Assembly: GCF_036417845.1 (NCBI RefSeq)
Contig: NC_089979.1
Location: 121,181,415 to 121,245,414, forward strand
Length of the DNA: 64,000 nucleotides
From: Apteryx mantelli
Taxonomy: Eukaryota; Chordata; Aves; Apterygiformes; Apterygidae
Reading direction: 5' to 3'
Positions 62,101-64,000 of this stretch are shown here, piece after piece. Under the pieces are notes generated by a model. The model searched no databases, had not been told where the DNA came from, and saw only the letters and a list, made by a program, of their open reading frames with translations. The translations under genes were made by a program, and so were the position numbers. The first letter of the stretch is position 1, and each line of letters begins with the position of its first letter.

Positions 62101-63574
62101 ATGGCTTTTTATCCTTTGTTAGGCTAAATTTATTCTAATCAGAAATATATATATATTTTTATGGTTTTTGAGGAAACATTTTTCTGCTGCTTTTTTGGGC
62201 AGGAAAACTTAAATGCAGACTTTTGCATAATTCTAAGGATAGTATTAACTCTCTATTTGTAGATGGGGAGAATAAAATTAAATTTTGATGGCCTGGAGCT
62301 TTTATCCTGCTGTTAGGGAAGTTTGAGACTGTTGTTTTGAGAAGAATACAAAACAAACAGAGAAGGAAGAAATTTCAAAAGTAAGAAATCAAAGATGAGA
62401 ATACTGGAGATAAGGCTATAGAAAATATAGCTTCTGCTCTGGGCTGATTTTTGGTTATTGCTTTTACTACTGAGGAAAGGCAAGGCCAGCATATATGAGT
62501 CAGTGAGGGTTCTGGCAAGTTTACAAATTATGACCTATCTAGTAAATAACAAAACCATGACATTGTTAACAAACATTGATACAGGTGAATAAAGGCTCTT
62601 AGTTTCCAAACATCTTTTGGCTTTCCTAAACAATTTTATGTAATGGGCAGATTTGAAGTGCTTTCATCTGGGGCATCAGGCTGAAGATGAGACACTATTT
62701 TTTTTTCCTAGAAAACTGCTGAGTTCTCAAAGTAGTCTGTCCAGTGCAATAAGAAGTGCTAATTGTGAAGGGCAGCAGATGCAGAAAGATAATCTGAGAA
62801 ACAAGAAAGATTAATAGCTTTACAATTGCACAGCAATTTTATTTAAAGTTTTAATTTTAAAATATTGCAGAGAAATAATCCATTTGAAACACTTGGAAGG
62901 TAAAAGCAAGTTTAAATATATCACTTTCTCAGTGCAATCTTTGAACAAAATCCATAGTGGTGGAAAAAAAAAAATCTTCAGATACCATATGTCTGAGTTA
63001 AATATGTTCATTGACTGAAAGGAGTTTTTCAGGAACTCCAGAAATACAAAGGAGTAAAAGCATTTTTAAACAAATAATGTAAACATCTTCCTTATTTATC
63101 ACTGTGTTCTAAGAAGCCACCTTTCTCCTCAGAAGCATCATTAAAACAACCCAAACTAAATCCACATTTATTTGTTTTACCTTTCCTGAGTGTCCATTAA
63201 AGGAATGCATGGGAAGTACTACACCCCCATAGAAGATGTTGTCTCTGTATTAATAGTTACTATGTAGGATATGTGTTAATGAGAGGTGTTCAGAGCTTGC
63301 AGTTTTGTTTGACCAACCAAAGCTGTGATGCATTACAAATGGCATCCTGTAAACAGCTTCATACGTGCAGCTCTCAGTTGGTACATGCTGTTTAAGGTAT
63401 CTATGGTCTTCTAAACCCTGTTTTCTGCCCATAACATGCAGGAAATAGCAGTGATCCTTTTCCTTCTTTATCCTAAATTGCTTTAACTGAGTTAACCAGA
63501 CATGTTATTCTGATATACATCTGCTGAGTAGATTCAAGTCAGTGGAGTCCCAGGGAGCTCTGAAAGGATCTGAG
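59170..63574. other. Unique sequence, no gene recognised
   Basis: About 4.4 kb. The longest frame is 59714-60088 minus (124 codons), without recognised motifs. A small AT tract lies near 62145-62156, and A runs occur at about 61132-61140 and 62085-62094. Confidence 0.5.
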
Positions 63575-63949
63575 GATGAGGTTTGTTCAGTCTTGAGAGG
63601 AGAAAGCAAAAGGGAGGTGAGGGGGTATCTTACTGCTGTCATCAGTCACGTAATGCGAAGGTATAGAGAAGGAGGAGCCAGACTCTTCTTGGAAGTACAG
63701 TGATAAAATCAGTGGTAACAGACACAAGTTGCAAAAAGGGAAATTCCAGTAAGTTCTTCACAGGGAGAGTGGTCAAACAGGGGAGCAGAGGCCCAGAGAG
63801 GCTGTGGGATCTCCATCCTTGGAGATATTCAGAACTCAGCTGGACAGCGTCTTGAGCAGTCTGCTCTAACCGGACCTGCTTTGCTAACTAGGAATTGGAA
63901 TAGAGGCCTCCAGAGGTCCCTTCTGACCTAAATTACTTTATGACTATGG
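63575..63949 (+). mobile_element. CR1 LINE 3' end, eroded, sense on plus strand
   Basis: The order 'tcagtcttgagaggagaaag', 'gggaggtgagggggtatctt', 'gaaattccagtaagttcttc', 'acagggagagtggtcaaaca', 'ggccagag'-like text as gcccagagaggctgtggga, 'ccttggagatattcagaact', 'gcagtctgctctaaccggac' and 'cctccagaggtcccttctga' follows CR1 3' coding-end and 3' UTR text. It ends in a degraded terminal repeat (tttatgactatggg). It extends further 5' than the copy at 8819 but has more substitutions and small deletions, so it is probably older. No functional reading frame remains. Confidence 0.9.
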
Positions 63950-64000
63950 GACAATTTCTATGCATTAAGTGTATAGAAGATCTAGTGCAATAGTTTGGAC

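Noticed and set aside
1-64000. CRISPR array, prokaryotic operon or phage-like system
   Set aside because: No regularly spaced direct repeats, no dense long frames and no ribosome-binding pattern. Repeat content is that of a bird.

Overview
This window looks like nuclear DNA from a bird. The basis is the repeat content: a fairly well preserved CR1 LINE 3' end (about 8819-9089), a second, eroded CR1 3' end (about 63575-63949), an avian-type endogenous-retrovirus LTR (about 25288-25921), and scattered relics of old amniote repeats (MIR-like SINE pieces and ancient CR1). Interspersed repeats are otherwise sparse and most of the sequence is AT-rich and unique, as in a gene-poor avian interval. The species cannot be named from what is seen here. 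All family names rest on recalled consensus patterns, not on a database search.

No protein-coding gene is recognised. The open frames in the AT-rich parts are about 60-130 codons long and resemble no family I know. The longer ones (up to 304 codons) all lie in the CpG-rich block at 33.6-34.8 kb, where stop codons are scarce in every frame. The window is best read as intergenic sequence and/or a long intron around one promoter.

Layout. 1-33 kb: gene-poor sequence with a roughly 265-bp direct duplication (copies near 4430-4699 and 6495-6762) flanking a GC-richer block, the better CR1, a degenerate telomere-like repeat tract (11.4-12.0 kb), MIR-like relics, an 18-G run, a GC-rich block with G-quadruplex potential (21.0-21.4 kb), an old antisense CR1 and the LTR. 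33.6-34.8 kb: a strong CpG island with GC boxes, no evident TATA box, a perfect 15-nt palindrome and two plausible plus-strand splice donors. It is the best candidate for a gene start and probably a non-coding first exon. 34.8-64 kb: intron-like or intergenic sequence. About 4 kb past the island, 38.6-39.56 kb carries dense homeodomain-, SOX- and TCF-type motifs and is a candidate enhancer. A speculative terminal exon sits at 55.92-56.23 kb. More MIR relics, homopolymer runs and the second CR1 complete the window.

No previously undescribed multi-gene system could be supported. The items most worth checking are the promoter and its unknown gene, the motif-dense element at 38.6 kb, the paired duplication at 4.4/6.5 kb with the block between its copies, and the LTR with its duplicated 5' motif.
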